Part shown: one piece after another, positions 14,274 to 22,091 of the stretch
Layout of the letters: every line of letters starts with the position of its first letter
Numbering within the stretch: the first letter of the stretch is position 1
Assembly (NCBI GenBank): GCA_026692885.1
Contig: JAPLNJ010000837.1
Span: 1 to 22,091 of the forward strand
DNA: 22,091 bases
Reading direction: 5' to 3'
Source of the DNA: Planctomycetota bacterium
Lineage (GTDB): Bacteria > Planctomycetota > Planctomycetia > Pirellulales > Pirellulaceae
The notes under the pieces: model-generated
What the model was told of the DNA's origin: nothing
The model's input: only the letters and a program-made list of their open reading frames with translations
Databases searched by the model: none
Made by a program: the position numbers and the translations under genes

Positions 14274-15821
14274 CTACACCACCGGTACGGCAAACAGAGA
14301 GAATTCCAGTTGCGCGTTCTTGCCCCCACAGTTCAGGATCAAAACGCGTTTTCCTCGCAACGACTCGCGGTTGACAATCAGCGCGTCCCGGAATCGCAGG
14401 GCCAGGGTCTGCGAGGCCACCACGTCGGCCCAGACGGCCGTCGGCTCGCGGCTGACTTCGTAGTATGTGGCATCCGACCGCAACGGCAAGGGCGACGGAG
14501 GCTGTGGCATCGGTTTCAGGGCCAGTCCCGGCAAGGCGCTCCGAAACAGCACTTCCACCTGGCCGGCACTGCCCATCTTCCAGTGCAACTGGTTGGGGGC
14601 GAAGAAATCGTTGCACTCCTGGGACGACATATTTTTGTGGGTCACCCCCACGTACCAGACCCCGCCCGGGAACAGCCAGTCGGGTTTGATACCGACTTGG
14701 ATTCCGTTGAACACACCCTCGAACGGCCGCTGTTCAAAACGCCCCTTGGGGCCAGCGACCAGCAACTGCCGATCGATCTTGGCCTTGAACCAGCGGAAGA
14801 TCTCGCCGAGCCGATCGTGGTCGTAGTACGGAATCGACGGAAGCTCTTCCACCGGCAGTTCGTGGGGCGGCAACGCGGCGAATTCCGGGGGCCGACGTTC
14901 CAGGCCCAGCAGCGACAGGCGGCAGACGGTCCGGCACAGCTCGCGATAGACGGTAAACGGGTGGATCCCACGGGAAAACACCAAACTGCCCAGTTCGCCG
15001 TAGGACATGCACAGGTACGACAGCCGAATCAGGCGATCCACCTCCGCGGGATCCTGGTCGGCAAAGTTGATGCCCCGGGCCCGCACGTTCTCGCTGAGCA
15101 CTTCGATCGTCTGCCCGATCCGGTCGTAGATGTACAGCAGGATTTTCGTCAACGGCCCCCAAGTCTCGACGGCCAGCACGGGCGGAATGTAGTCCGTATC
15201 CAATTCAGGCCCGGCTTGGCCGGCACGTTTGATTCGCGCAAGGGGCAGCAATTCGTAGTTCGCCAGATCCTCGGTGGACAACCGCAGCTGAACGTTCAAC
15301 GCTTTCAGGTTGACTTCCTGCTCGTCCCCGCCGCCCGTCTCATCGGGACGCGAGACCTGAACTTCGTGATAGCGGCAGACCCGGCGGTGGGCCGACGCGG
15401 TTTCGCCCCCACCGTCTCCCTCCGCTCCCGCCAATAACGCGACGTTCACATCGCCGAGCTTCAACTTGGGCACGGCCAGATAGACCATCAACAGCGGTTC
15501 ACTCTGCAGCGACACTTCCAGCGCCGCCGTCAGGGCGGCCACCTCCGTCAGCCCTTCGCGCAACGGCTTGCGGTCCGGCGACTGGCCGAATTCGAGGGAC
15601 ACCAGCGTGCCATCCCGGAACCGGGCGCCGCAGCTATAGACGTGAAAGAAACCGTTGGCAATGGCCTCCGTACCCAGATCGACCTGGCGCAAACCGTAGT
15701 GATAGGCATGGTCGAACGCCACCGACAGGGACAGCTGTTCTTGCCCATGCTGGTCCGCCGCCTGAAAGTGCTGCGGGACGACAAACAAGCCTTCGGACCA
15801 ATGAACGGGAAGGTTCCGCAT
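14274..15821 (-). CDS. tssK: TssK, baseplate-to-membrane-complex connector
   Basis: The 515-residue product begins with the TssK hallmark PVHWSEGLFVVPQHFQAADQ (5-24) and continues with YHYGLRQVDL, a LVSLEFGQSPD block, the central RLIRLSYLCMSYGELGSLVF helical region and a C-terminal head with YYEVSREPTAVWADV near residues 445-460. TssK trimers link the baseplate to TssL/TssM. It is longer than many TssK proteins (about 440-450), partly through a Gly/Glu-rich insert after residue 130. The ATG at 15821 has a GGAG 11 bases upstream. It is the first gene of the operon, behind a leader of about 190 nt. Confidence 0.97.
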   Translation of the reverse strand: MRNLPVHWSEGLFVVPQHFQAADQHGQEQLSLSVAFDHAYHYGLRQVDLGTEAIANGFFHVYSCGARFRDGTLVSLEFGQSPDRKPLREGLTEVAALTAALEVSLQSEPLLMVYLAVPKLKLGDVNVALLAGAEGDGGGETASAHRRVCRYHEVQVSRPDETGGGDEQEVNLKALNVQLRLSTEDLANYELLPLARIKRAGQAGPELDTDYIPPVLAVETWGPLTKILLYIYDRIGQTIEVLSENVRARGINFADQDPAEVDRLIRLSYLCMSYGELGSLVFSRGIHPFTVYRELCRTVCRLSLLGLERRPPEFAALPPHELPVEELPSIPYYDHDRLGEIFRWFKAKIDRQLLVAGPKGRFEQRPFEGVFNGIQVGIKPDWLFPGGVWYVGVTHKNMSSQECNDFFAPNQLHWKMGSAGQVEVLFRSALPGLALKPMPQPPSPLPLRSDATYYEVSREPTAVWADVVASQTLALRFRDALIVNRESLRGKRVLILNCGGKNAQLEFSLFAVPVV

Positions 15822-15915
15822 ACGCTGCGCATCTCCGTGCTGTCACATGACCGTCGGGACGTGCGTCGAGGCGAGCTGCCCGCTGACGCCCCCAGCGCGT
15901 CGCCCAATTCGGTAA

Positions 15916-16053
15916 CTGAGCCGCCACGGCCGGGGGCTGCGAATGGTGCCCCTCTGACACGGTGGCTATCGGTCGGCGCGACCGTGGCGCAGCTGTCAGC
16001 CCCGCCAAGGGCTGTTATCTTAGCGACAGTTCCTGCGGATGGCAACCGACACA
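15916..16053. repeat. Duplicated upstream region, copy A (before tssK)
   Basis: This sequence is alignable over about 140 bases, in the same orientation, with 19746-19902. Shared blocks include TGAGCCGCCA, GGGGGCTG, GACACGG, GTGGCG, TGTCAGCC, CGCCAA, TCCTGCGGA and CAACCGACACA or its variant. Copy B has two small insertions. Copy A holds the predicted tssK promoter. It may be a duplicated regulatory region or a dispersed genomic repeat. Confidence 0.65.
16017..16045 (-). promoter_or_regulatory. Predicted sigma70-type promoter of the tssK operon
   Basis: On the minus strand, TTGCCA (16040-16045) is followed after 17 bases by TAAGAT (16017-16022). The -35 matches five of six consensus bases and the -10 four of six. 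Transcription would begin near 16010 and give a leader of about 190 nt. The equivalent minus-strand sites in the second copy of this region (TCGCCT and TAAGGT, near 19866-19894) are degraded. Confidence 0.55.
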
Positions 16054-16055
16054 CG

Positions 16056-16479
16056 GGAGCAGCGGATCGCGACGGCGATGGACGAATCGCGGTCCGCGAG
16101 GTTCCGTAAGTGTCTTGCTTGTAATGGGTTAACTACATAGTCCGTGCCACCCGGAACTTCGGAATCCGTATTGAAACCAAATGATCCAAACTATCCGCCA
16201 AACGCCCTGAATACGGTAAATCCGGTGAAGTCGATACAACACGTCGGCCGAAACTTACTATACGGACTGACGGTGGACGAGCAGGACGCTTCACAACGAC
16301 TTCCCGCCGCAAGCGCCAGGCAGGCCACCGAGCTATCCGCAACAGCAGCACGGCAAAGGCGAAACTTCACGCCACAAGACCTCAGGGCTTCGCAGGATCG
16401 TCGTGGCGACCACGGACGTCGAGACCCGCATGTCCGCGGCCTGCGGCGAGGTCTGGTTGGCTCTGGCTAGGGGGGGGAA
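16056..16479. other. Intergenic region upstream of the TonB-dependent receptor gene
   Basis: No gene is supported in these 424 bases. A plus-strand frame of about 108 codons at 16144-16470 has no recognisable content or ribosome binding site. I could not pick out a convincing plus-strand promoter or regulator site. The region ends in an eight-base G run that serves as the ribosome binding site of the gene at 16480. Confidence 0.45.
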
Positions 16480-18918
16480 ATGACTCACTCATTTGCAACT
16501 TGCGGGAGCCTGTGGCTCCATCTCTGGCTACTCGTAATCCTAACTGGAGGCGCGGCCGCCGCGGAAGAACTGCCGCAGCCACTTTTTCCAGGCGACGAGT
16601 GGCTCCGCGGCGATCCTGTGGAGATTGTGCCCGACTTCATCGTGCGCGGACAGGCACCCAGACCTGCTCAGCCTTTCGACGTATTTTCGCGGCCCCAACA
16701 AACCTTTGATCCCGGGGGGGACCGCCCGAGCACGGGACTCGGCGGCTTGGATGTGACGTTGGCTTCGCCCGATCGTCCGGGAACATCGGAGGTTGCCTCC
16801 CGCGCGGGAACGGCAACGCAGGCCCCGACCACCGCCACCGAGATGTTGGAGGGATCGTCGTCCATCCAGACAACGAATATCCTCCGACGTTCGCCCATCG
16901 CCCTCGAACCCTACGTGCGAGGGTACAGCATGGGCCAAATCTACGGTGCTTCCAGCGGCGTCTATTGGACGTCTGCACGTGCCGATCTGGACTCGATTCT
17001 GAGCAAAATGGATCCCTCACTGGTCGAGCAGATGGTGGTCATTCCGGGACCCTACGGGCTCCGGTACGGTCCCGGCTTTGCCTTCATCGACATCATGCCG
17101 ATGCAGACGCCACGCTACGCCTGTGGCTCGGAGAACCACAACCGCGCTGCGCTGACCGTCCGCGGCAACGGCGGACAGGTGTACGCCACGGACACGGTCT
17201 ACGGCGGAGCAGAGCGGTACGGCTACGCGGTCACCTACGGCAAACGCGTCGGCTCGGACTACCAGGCAGGAAACGGACTGCTCATCCCCTCGGGTTACGA
17301 TGTCGGGAACCTAACCGGGCAGATTGGGTTCGACTTAGGGGAGGACCATCATCTGGAGTTCCGTTACCAGTCGATGGATCAACGCGATACCGAGTATGCC
17401 GGACAGTTCTTCGACATCGATTCCTTGGTGACCAACGCCTTTTCGGTGGGATACGTGAAGGGCGAACGGGACGACGCGACGCGACTGGAGGCCACTGGGT
17501 GGTATAACCGCACGGAGTTCGCCGGGACGACCCTCGGGGCCGACAAACGGCAGCCGTACTTCCCGGTGTTACAGCGTGTGGATCAAGCCTTGGCGGATCT
17601 GACAGGCAATTACCCGACCCCTCCGACCCCCCCGCAACCCCCGGACCCGAAGCCACCCGCGTATCAACCGCTGAATTCGCCGCTACCTGGGACTTTGGGA
17701 CAATACATCAACGGGAACACGAACGGTAGCTTGATGTCGGCCGGAGCCCGAGCCGCCTTGGTGTTCGGAGCGGATCAAGATATTCAGTTCCGGGTGGGCG
17801 CGGATTGCCGTTTCGTCGATCAGTCGATCACCGAGAACTATCGGTTGCACCCCACAAACCCCGCGGACCCCACGAACCCCCTGGGTGGCCCCTACCAGGA
17901 CTTCACAACCAACTTGCCGGCGGCGTCATTGGTCGATCCGGGCCTCTATGCGGAAACCTCACTTAACTGGACTCCCTACTTGTCGACGACGGCGGGGACC
18001 CGCATCGATTGGGCGCATACCACAGCCCAAAACCCAATTGATCGGGGGGCAACCAGAAACATCATCGGCAATGACCTCAGCCAGAGCGATGCGCTCCTGG
18101 CGGGCTACATCAACAATCGATTGGACATCAACGCGAGTTGGACGACACATCTTGGGATGGGCTACTCGGAGATCACTCCCGACCTGTTCCAACGTTATGC
18201 CAACAGCCTCTTCATGGGCATCATTCAGAGCGGGTTCAGCCGTGTCATTGGCGATCCCAATTTGCCCAAGGAACGCCTCTTACAGGTCGACTGGGACGTC
18301 GAGGCAAAGTACGATTGCCTCCGCGGGCGGGCCGCGGTCTTCTACGGTTGGCTGTGGGACTACTCGACCTATGCCGCGAATGTCATCTCGGACCCAACCG
18401 GGGCGCGGCTGTTGTATGCGACGAGCACGGACCGTGCGAGTCTGACGGGGTTTGAACTGTATGGTGAGTACGATCTGTTTCCGGGAGTGACCCCGTTTGC
18501 GGCGGCGCGATTCGTGAGGGGCGAAGATGAAGTCATTGCTCAGCCGCTGTTCCAGATCCCGCCCTTGGAGGGCACGGTTGGCGTGCGGATCGAGGACATG
18601 GCGGCCCCCCGTCCCTGGGGTGTCGAATGTGCCGCGAGGATGGTGGCCAAGCAGGATCGCGCAGCCTCCCTGCGAAGTGCGGGGATCCCGGGCGTGGTCG
18701 CCCTCGAGGAGCCAACCGATGGTTTCTTCACCGTCTACCTGCGGGGCTACCTCAATATGACGAAAAACCTGCATCTCGTAGGCGGAGTTGATAATCTCTT
18801 CAACCGCTCCTACCTGGAGCACTTGAATCTGCGACTCCCCGCGACGTCTTCCTTCATCGCCGCCCCGGTGTTGTCGCCGGGCATCACACCCTATGTCTCC
18901 CTCGAATGGACGCTGTGA
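16480..18918 (+). CDS. TonB-dependent outer-membrane receptor
   Basis: The 812-residue protein starts with a signal peptide (hydrophobic LWLHLWLLVILTGGAAAA, likely cut near residue 28). After a Pro/Thr-rich linker (55-115) comes a plug domain (about 116-205) with NILRRSP, VRGYSMGQIYGASSGVYW and VVIPGPYGLRYGPGFAFIDI. A beta-barrel follows, with alternating aromatic strands, a proline-rich loop near 378-400, and the closing NLHLVGGVDNLFNRSYLEH motif (near 760-780) and a C-terminal strand VSLEWTL. Such receptors take up substrates across the outer membrane using TonB energy. The substrate cannot be named from sequence; no clear TonB box is seen. The ATG has a poly-G ribosome binding site. It faces away from tssK, stands alone and is not an obvious T6SS component. 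Confidence 0.9.
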   Translation: MTHSFATCGSLWLHLWLLVILTGGAAAAEELPQPLFPGDEWLRGDPVEIVPDFIVRGQAPRPAQPFDVFSRPQQTFDPGGDRPSTGLGGLDVTLASPDRPGTSEVASRAGTATQAPTTATEMLEGSSSIQTTNILRRSPIALEPYVRGYSMGQIYGASSGVYWTSARADLDSILSKMDPSLVEQMVVIPGPYGLRYGPGFAFIDIMPMQTPRYACGSENHNRAALTVRGNGGQVYATDTVYGGAERYGYAVTYGKRVGSDYQAGNGLLIPSGYDVGNLTGQIGFDLGEDHHLEFRYQSMDQRDTEYAGQFFDIDSLVTNAFSVGYVKGERDDATRLEATGWYNRTEFAGTTLGADKRQPYFPVLQRVDQALADLTGNYPTPPTPPQPPDPKPPAYQPLNSPLPGTLGQYINGNTNGSLMSAGARAALVFGADQDIQFRVGADCRFVDQSITENYRLHPTNPADPTNPLGGPYQDFTTNLPAASLVDPGLYAETSLNWTPYLSTTAGTRIDWAHTTAQNPIDRGATRNIIGNDLSQSDALLAGYINNRLDINASWTTHLGMGYSEITPDLFQRYANSLFMGIIQSGFSRVIGDPNLPKERLLQVDWDVEAKYDCLRGRAAVFYGWLWDYSTYAANVISDPTGARLLYATSTDRASLTGFELYGEYDLFPGVTPFAAARFVRGEDEVIAQPLFQIPPLEGTVGVRIEDMAAPRPWGVECAARMVAKQDRAASLRSAGIPGVVALEEPTDGFFTVYLRGYLNMTKNLHLVGGVDNLFNRSYLEHLNLRLPATSSFIAAPVLSPGITPYVSLEWTL

Positions 18919-19011
18919 GCTTGCGGCCACCAGCACGTCTCCCGCAAGCTAGCCTGCGAGCGGGTTGTGTAAGCACCCACTCAGAAGTTCGTGGCTGATT
19001 CCGCCACCCAG

Positions 19012-19044
19012 AAACCCGGTTTCTTGCAGAAACCGGGTTTTTTT
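19012..19044 (+). terminator. Rho-independent terminator after the TonB-dependent receptor gene
   Basis: A perfect 12-bp stem, AAACCCGGTTTC (19012-19023) with GAAACCGGGTTT (19029-19040), encloses a TTGCA loop and runs directly into a tract of T (through 19044). It lies about 95 bases past the stop codon. Because the stem also contains A-runs on its other side, it could work in both directions. Confidence 0.85.
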
Positions 19045-19745
19045 GCAGACGAGAACTTGTGAGTGGGCGGCCTTGATCAGAACGTCGCGCACCGTAACCC
19101 GCAGCGTCAGCGAGGAAGAGCGGCGTTTCCTCGCCCTTTCTTCCCCCGTCTTGCCTGCGGCGGCTTCGCCGCCGCTGGCGAAACGAGGGAGGGAGGTTAT
19201 GTGGTGGATCGCCTCGTGTAGCTGCGAACGTGAGCCTCCACGGGACAAGCCCGTGGCATTTAATTCACGGAACCATAAGATCTCATGCTTGACACGCCAG
19301 CCCCAAAAAACCGTTGGGTGCCCGTGGGTCGGCGGATCGCGATGCTCTGAAGATCAGAATCAAGCCGGGGCGTTGCCGAATACGGCAACTGAGGCGAGCG
19401 GCAGTGAAAACAGTGGATGGGTTTCAGTGGGGCCGTGGGCGTAGTGCAAAATCACGGGCTCCACCGAGGCCAGCTCGGCGGGGGCCTAACTCGATTCAAT
19501 AGGAATTTGTAATGATGGCGAGTCTGGGATGGTTGCGATGAAGGGCGACTTAATCTTTCGCCTTAATCTTCCTCCGGCTGCATGGGAATGGAGGGAGAGA
19601 TTAGGGGGAAAGATTAAGGCGAAAGATTAGGGTTCCGGCGAAGCCGGCTAAGTTCACTCGCCGCAGTCCCTTACGCCTCATCCGTAGCACAAAGTGGCGC
19701 TATCCAACTACATTGAGCTTGGGTAAGCTATTTCCTGCCGCTCGC
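19045..19745. other. Gene-free region with several palindromic repeats
   Basis: No gene is supported. The stretch holds the GTAACCCGCAGCGTCAGCGAG repeat (19094-19114, also seen inverted at 4947-4967), a CCACGGG/CCCGTGG hairpin (19238-19256), a GTTGCCG/CGGCAAC hairpin (19372-19389) and a larger palindrome at 19549-19630. The rest shows only short unsupported frames. Confidence 0.55.
19549..19630. repeat. Inverted repeat built from CTTAATCTTTCGCC units
   Basis: The left arm CTTAATCTTTCGCCTTAATC (from 19549) is complementary to the right arm ending GGCGAAAGATTAG at 19630. Each arm is itself an almost tandem pair of the unit TTAATCTT. The loop of about 35 bases is G/A-rich. It is likely a dispersed intergenic repeat or a structured RNA stem; no protein is encoded. 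Confidence 0.65.
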
Positions 19746-19902
19746 CTGAGCCGCCAACGCCGCCACGGCTGGGGGCTGTGAACTCAGCCCCTCGGACACG
19801 GCTGCTATCCGTCGACGCGAGCGTGGCGTGAGCGTGGCGCGTTGTCAGCCTCGCCAAAGATTGTTACCTTAGTGGCAAATCCTGCGGAAGGCGACCGACA
19901 CA
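19746..19902. repeat. Duplicated upstream region, copy B (before the anchored caspase-like gene)
   Basis: This is the second copy of the sequence found at 15916-16053 upstream of tssK. On the plus strand TTGTCA (19842-19847) followed after 17 bases by TACCTT (19865-19870) could serve as a weak promoter for the gene at 19937. The copy contains a GGGGCTG/CAGCCCC hairpin and small internal duplications (GCCGCCA and GTGGCG motifs). Confidence 0.6.
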
Positions 19903-19936
19903 AGCCCTTCGGATCCGGCTCACTTCGAGAATTGCG

Positions 19937-22091
19937 ATGCCTAATTCCTCGCGTACCTATGGCGAAGACTGGAGGAGTGCCCCGTCTCGACCCTCTCCAG
20001 GTCTGTTGCGAATGCAGCGGTTGGTGGCCACCTTCTTAGCGGTAGCCCTCTTGGCGGTCCTGATTTGGCTGGTGGTTTGGCTGTGGCCGTCGCCGCGGAC
20101 GTTACGGATCGCCTGTCTGCCGATCGAGGACTACCATGTGCTGGTGGCACCCCCGCTGACGTTTGCCAGGCTGGACGCACAGATGCTGCAGGAGTTCTGC
20201 CCGCCGCACGCGTACGAGCGTGCCGATAAGACGGACTCGCGTTCCGTACAGGAGGACTTCCTGACCAGGTTTGGCAAGTGGCAGGAACGTGTCTTGATCT
20301 GTGCGGTATGGGCCCACCCGGTACAGGACTCCACGCAGACGTTCTTGGCCTGCGACGACTTCCAGCCGGGCCGGGAAGAGGATGTTTCCGGACGTCGCGG
20401 GGCGGGGAAGCTCCCCCTCACGTCGCTGTTGGAAGCCATCGATCAAAGCCCCGCGCAACAGAAGTTGCTGGTCATTGATGCAGGCCGCTTGGAAGCGGCG
20501 CCGCAATGGGGCATGGCCCTCAACGACTTCGTCCAGGAGGTCGAGACCAAGGTGGGGCTCATGCGTCCCAAACGGGGTCCGATCTGGGTCCTGCTGGCCA
20601 ACTCGTCCTTCGAGCAATCCCACATCATGCCGAGTGAGCAACGGTCGGTCTTTGCCTATTTTTTCGCCGAAGCGTTACGGGGAGCTGCCGACGGCACCGG
20701 CAAGAAGTCGGATGGCACCGCGAAGAAGCCTGATCAAGTGCTCGACTTAGCGGAGGTTTATCTCTATGTTCGAGAGAAGGTCTCTTCCTGGGTTTGGTCC
20801 CAGAGCCGCAAGTCCCGGACCCAAACGCCAGTCTTGTTTTGCACCGGTACAACCCTGGATGCGAAGCAGCTGCTGTTGAAGGCGGAACAGGTAGCGATGC
20901 GCAGCCTGCCACGCTCCGGCAAGGACAAGGCCCAGGCGGAAGACAAGGCGGAGGACAAGGCGGAGGCCCAGGCGAAGGACGAGGCCCAGGCGAAGGACGA
21001 GGCCGTTGCCTCAAGTCCCGCACCGAAAGCCGAATCGCGAAGTGATTCAGACGCAAAATCAGCCGACACGCCACGTGAGGCCGGAGAAGCCAAGCAGGCC
21101 ATGTCCGGACCCGCGGCCGGAGACACGGGTTTAGCCAAAGCCGTGGATGCCGTGGCGTCGAAGCCCGCGTCGCAACCCGGCGAAACCGGCAAGGAATCCC
21201 CGTCCTCGACCGCGAAGCCTTCGGGACCCCCGTTGCCGGAGGGGAAGGCTGCAGCAGGGAGTCGGACGGCGGCCGTCCCACCGCCACCCGCAGCGCGCAA
21301 AGCAGAAGAGTTGGCGGCCCTGGCGGGGAGATTTCCAGGGCTCAAAGACGTCCTGGCGCAAGGCTGGAAGGCCTGCTACACGCCGCTGGAACGCTGCCCC
21401 GAACTGCAGGCGGAACTTGGTATCTGGGCCCCGGTGGATTATGCCCCCCATTTGTCCAGGCGTCTGGAAGAGTCGCTTTGCGCCTACCAGTACCGCGCCT
21501 GTGCCTTACCAGCCCTTTCGCCGGACCCGGCCGCGAAAGATCGGGAGGCAGCGCCGAGCGGCAAGGTGATCCAGGACGAATCTCACACCGTCCAGGACGA
21601 CTACGAGAAAAAGTTCTGCGATTTAGCCAAGACGTTTCGCGGCGGGGAAACGCAAACGAGCTACGACAAGTTCGAACCCCTCGGCAACGCGGTCCGAGCG
21701 CGGAATCAAGCTTTGTTTGAGGTGCCGTACTACGTCCGGATGCAGACCCACCTGCCGACCGCGGTTGCCCCCAAAGACTATTACGACGCGGTGTTGCAGT
21801 TGGTCGCCTGCCTGGAACGCGTAATTCAAGATTTGGAAAGTGAGATTCTCCGGCGACCCGTGCCGGGCGGCGGGGCAGGCCAGTTCTTTGTGTCCATCGG
21901 AGACGAGGGCCGCGACGTGCCCGTGGAGACTCTGTTTCAAGACATGGCGGAACAACGCGACAAGGTGCGGCGGCTGCTGTTGCTGACGAATTCGAGCGAA
22001 TTCCGCACCATGGATCCGCTGTTGCTCCTGGACTTGCTGGCTACGCCCTTGCTGGATCCGGTCACGCGAGCGAGGGGTTGGTCGCGACTGC
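19937..22091 (+). CDS. Large membrane-anchored protein with a degenerate caspase-like region (3' end outside window)
   Basis: The frame stays open for 718 codons to the window edge. One membrane helix (about 29-50) follows a short basic N-terminus, so the rest probably lies outside the cytoplasm. Residues about 118-250 resemble a caspase-like (peptidase C14) fold: a strand ending WAH (H127), FLACDDFQPG, a PLTSLLEAI helix, LLVIDAGRLE (177-186) where the family has D-A/C-C, then WVLLANSS and SVFAYFFAEALRG (237-249). The catalytic Cys position is Gly, so it is likely inactive. A charged, partly tandem-repeated Lys/Ala/Glu/Asp then Pro-rich linker (about 327-455) leads to an unrecognised domain with helical stretches. 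The ATG at 19937 is tentative; one at 20012 is possible. The shared upstream repeat links it to tssK. The fold call is from motif memory. Confidence 0.75.
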   Translation, partial: MPNSSRTYGEDWRSAPSRPSPGLLRMQRLVATFLAVALLAVLIWLVVWLWPSPRTLRIACLPIEDYHVLVAPPLTFARLDAQMLQEFCPPHAYERADKTDSRSVQEDFLTRFGKWQERVLICAVWAHPVQDSTQTFLACDDFQPGREEDVSGRRGAGKLPLTSLLEAIDQSPAQQKLLVIDAGRLEAAPQWGMALNDFVQEVETKVGLMRPKRGPIWVLLANSSFEQSHIMPSEQRSVFAYFFAEALRGAADGTGKKSDGTAKKPDQVLDLAEVYLYVREKVSSWVWSQSRKSRTQTPVLFCTGTTLDAKQLLLKAEQVAMRSLPRSGKDKAQAEDKAEDKAEAQAKDEAQAKDEAVASSPAPKAESRSDSDAKSADTPREAGEAKQAMSGPAAGDTGLAKAVDAVASKPASQPGETGKESPSSTAKPSGPPLPEGKAAAGSRTAAVPPPPAARKAEELAALAGRFPGLKDVLAQGWKACYTPLERCPELQAELGIWAPVDYAPHLSRRLEESLCAYQYRACALPALSPDPAAKDREAAPSGKVIQDESHTVQDDYEKKFCDLAKTFRGGETQTSYDKFEPLGNAVRARNQALFEVPYYVRMQTHLPTAVAPKDYYDAVLQLVACLERVIQDLESEILRRPVPGGGAGQFFVSIGDEGRDVPVETLFQDMAEQRDKVRRLLLLTNSSEFRTMDPLLLLDLLATPLLDPVTRARGWSRL
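20963..20998 (+). repeat. Tandem 18-bp coding repeat in the charged linker
   Basis: GAGGCCCAGGCGAAGGAC occurs twice back to back (20963-20980 and 20981-20998), preceded by near-repeats of AAGGCGGAGGAC. It encodes the EAQAKD units of the linker and would be prone to length variation. Confidence 0.8.

Noticed and set aside
13392..15437. Plus-strand open frame of 681 codons
   Set aside because: It runs antisense to tssL and tssK. Its composition is rich in Arg, Gln and Pro with no recognisable domain, which is typical of the opposite strand of high-GC genes.
16144..16470. Possible small plus-strand gene before the TonB receptor
   Set aside because: There is no ribosome binding site, and the latter half is low-complexity Arg-rich sequence that looks non-coding.

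Overview
The window carries most of a type VI secretion system (T6SS) locus from a high-GC, repeat-rich bacterium. The gene set, the degenerate TssM, the style of the divergent intergenic palindromes and the VgrG flavour suggest a planctomycete (Planctomycetota, perhaps Pirellulales). This assignment is inference from family resemblance; the window has no rRNA or other marker gene.

Layout, read along the minus strand from right to left. A leader with a good sigma70-type promoter (about 16017-16045) precedes tssK (14274-15821), tssL (13629-14273), a short tssM (11906-13540), tssE (11272-11766), tssF (9425-11275) and tssG (8346-9461), which form one tightly packed baseplate/membrane-complex operon. 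hcp (7561-8043) has its own promoter and a strong ribosome binding site. After it come vgrG (5235-7359, broken by an apparent deletion and frameshift near 7170), a PAAR spike-tip gene (4438-4857), a DUF4123 adaptor (2859-3449), a protein with an internal duplication (2060-2824), a cysteine-rich candidate cargo protein (1370-2053) and a small protein that could be its immunity partner (803-1267). The order tube, spike, tip, adaptor, cargo, candidate immunity is the classic arrangement of a T6SS effector module. TssA, TssB, TssC, TssH/ClpV and TssJ are not in the window.

On the plus strand lie a TonB-dependent outer-membrane receptor (16480-18918) with a textbook terminator, and the start of a large membrane-anchored protein (19937 to the window end, 718 codons with no stop). 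The latter has one N-terminal membrane segment, a region resembling a caspase-like domain that has lost its catalytic cysteine, a charged Ala/Lys/Glu/Pro linker and an unrecognised C-terminal part. About 140 bp upstream of this gene is a second copy of the sequence that contains the tssK promoter, so the two transcription units may share regulation.

Intergenic DNA is full of palindromic elements: a REP-like cluster at 1-451, a roughly 256-bp inverted repeat at 3576-3831, two near-identical 235-bp palindromic elements that bracket the PAAR gene (4199-4433 and 4986-5220), another element between vgrG and hcp (7391-7539), and several hairpins at 18918-19630. The points most worth a second look are the TssM without a periplasmic domain beside the anchored pseudo-caspase-like protein, the MITE-bracketed PAAR gene, the broken vgrG, and the duplicated promoter region.
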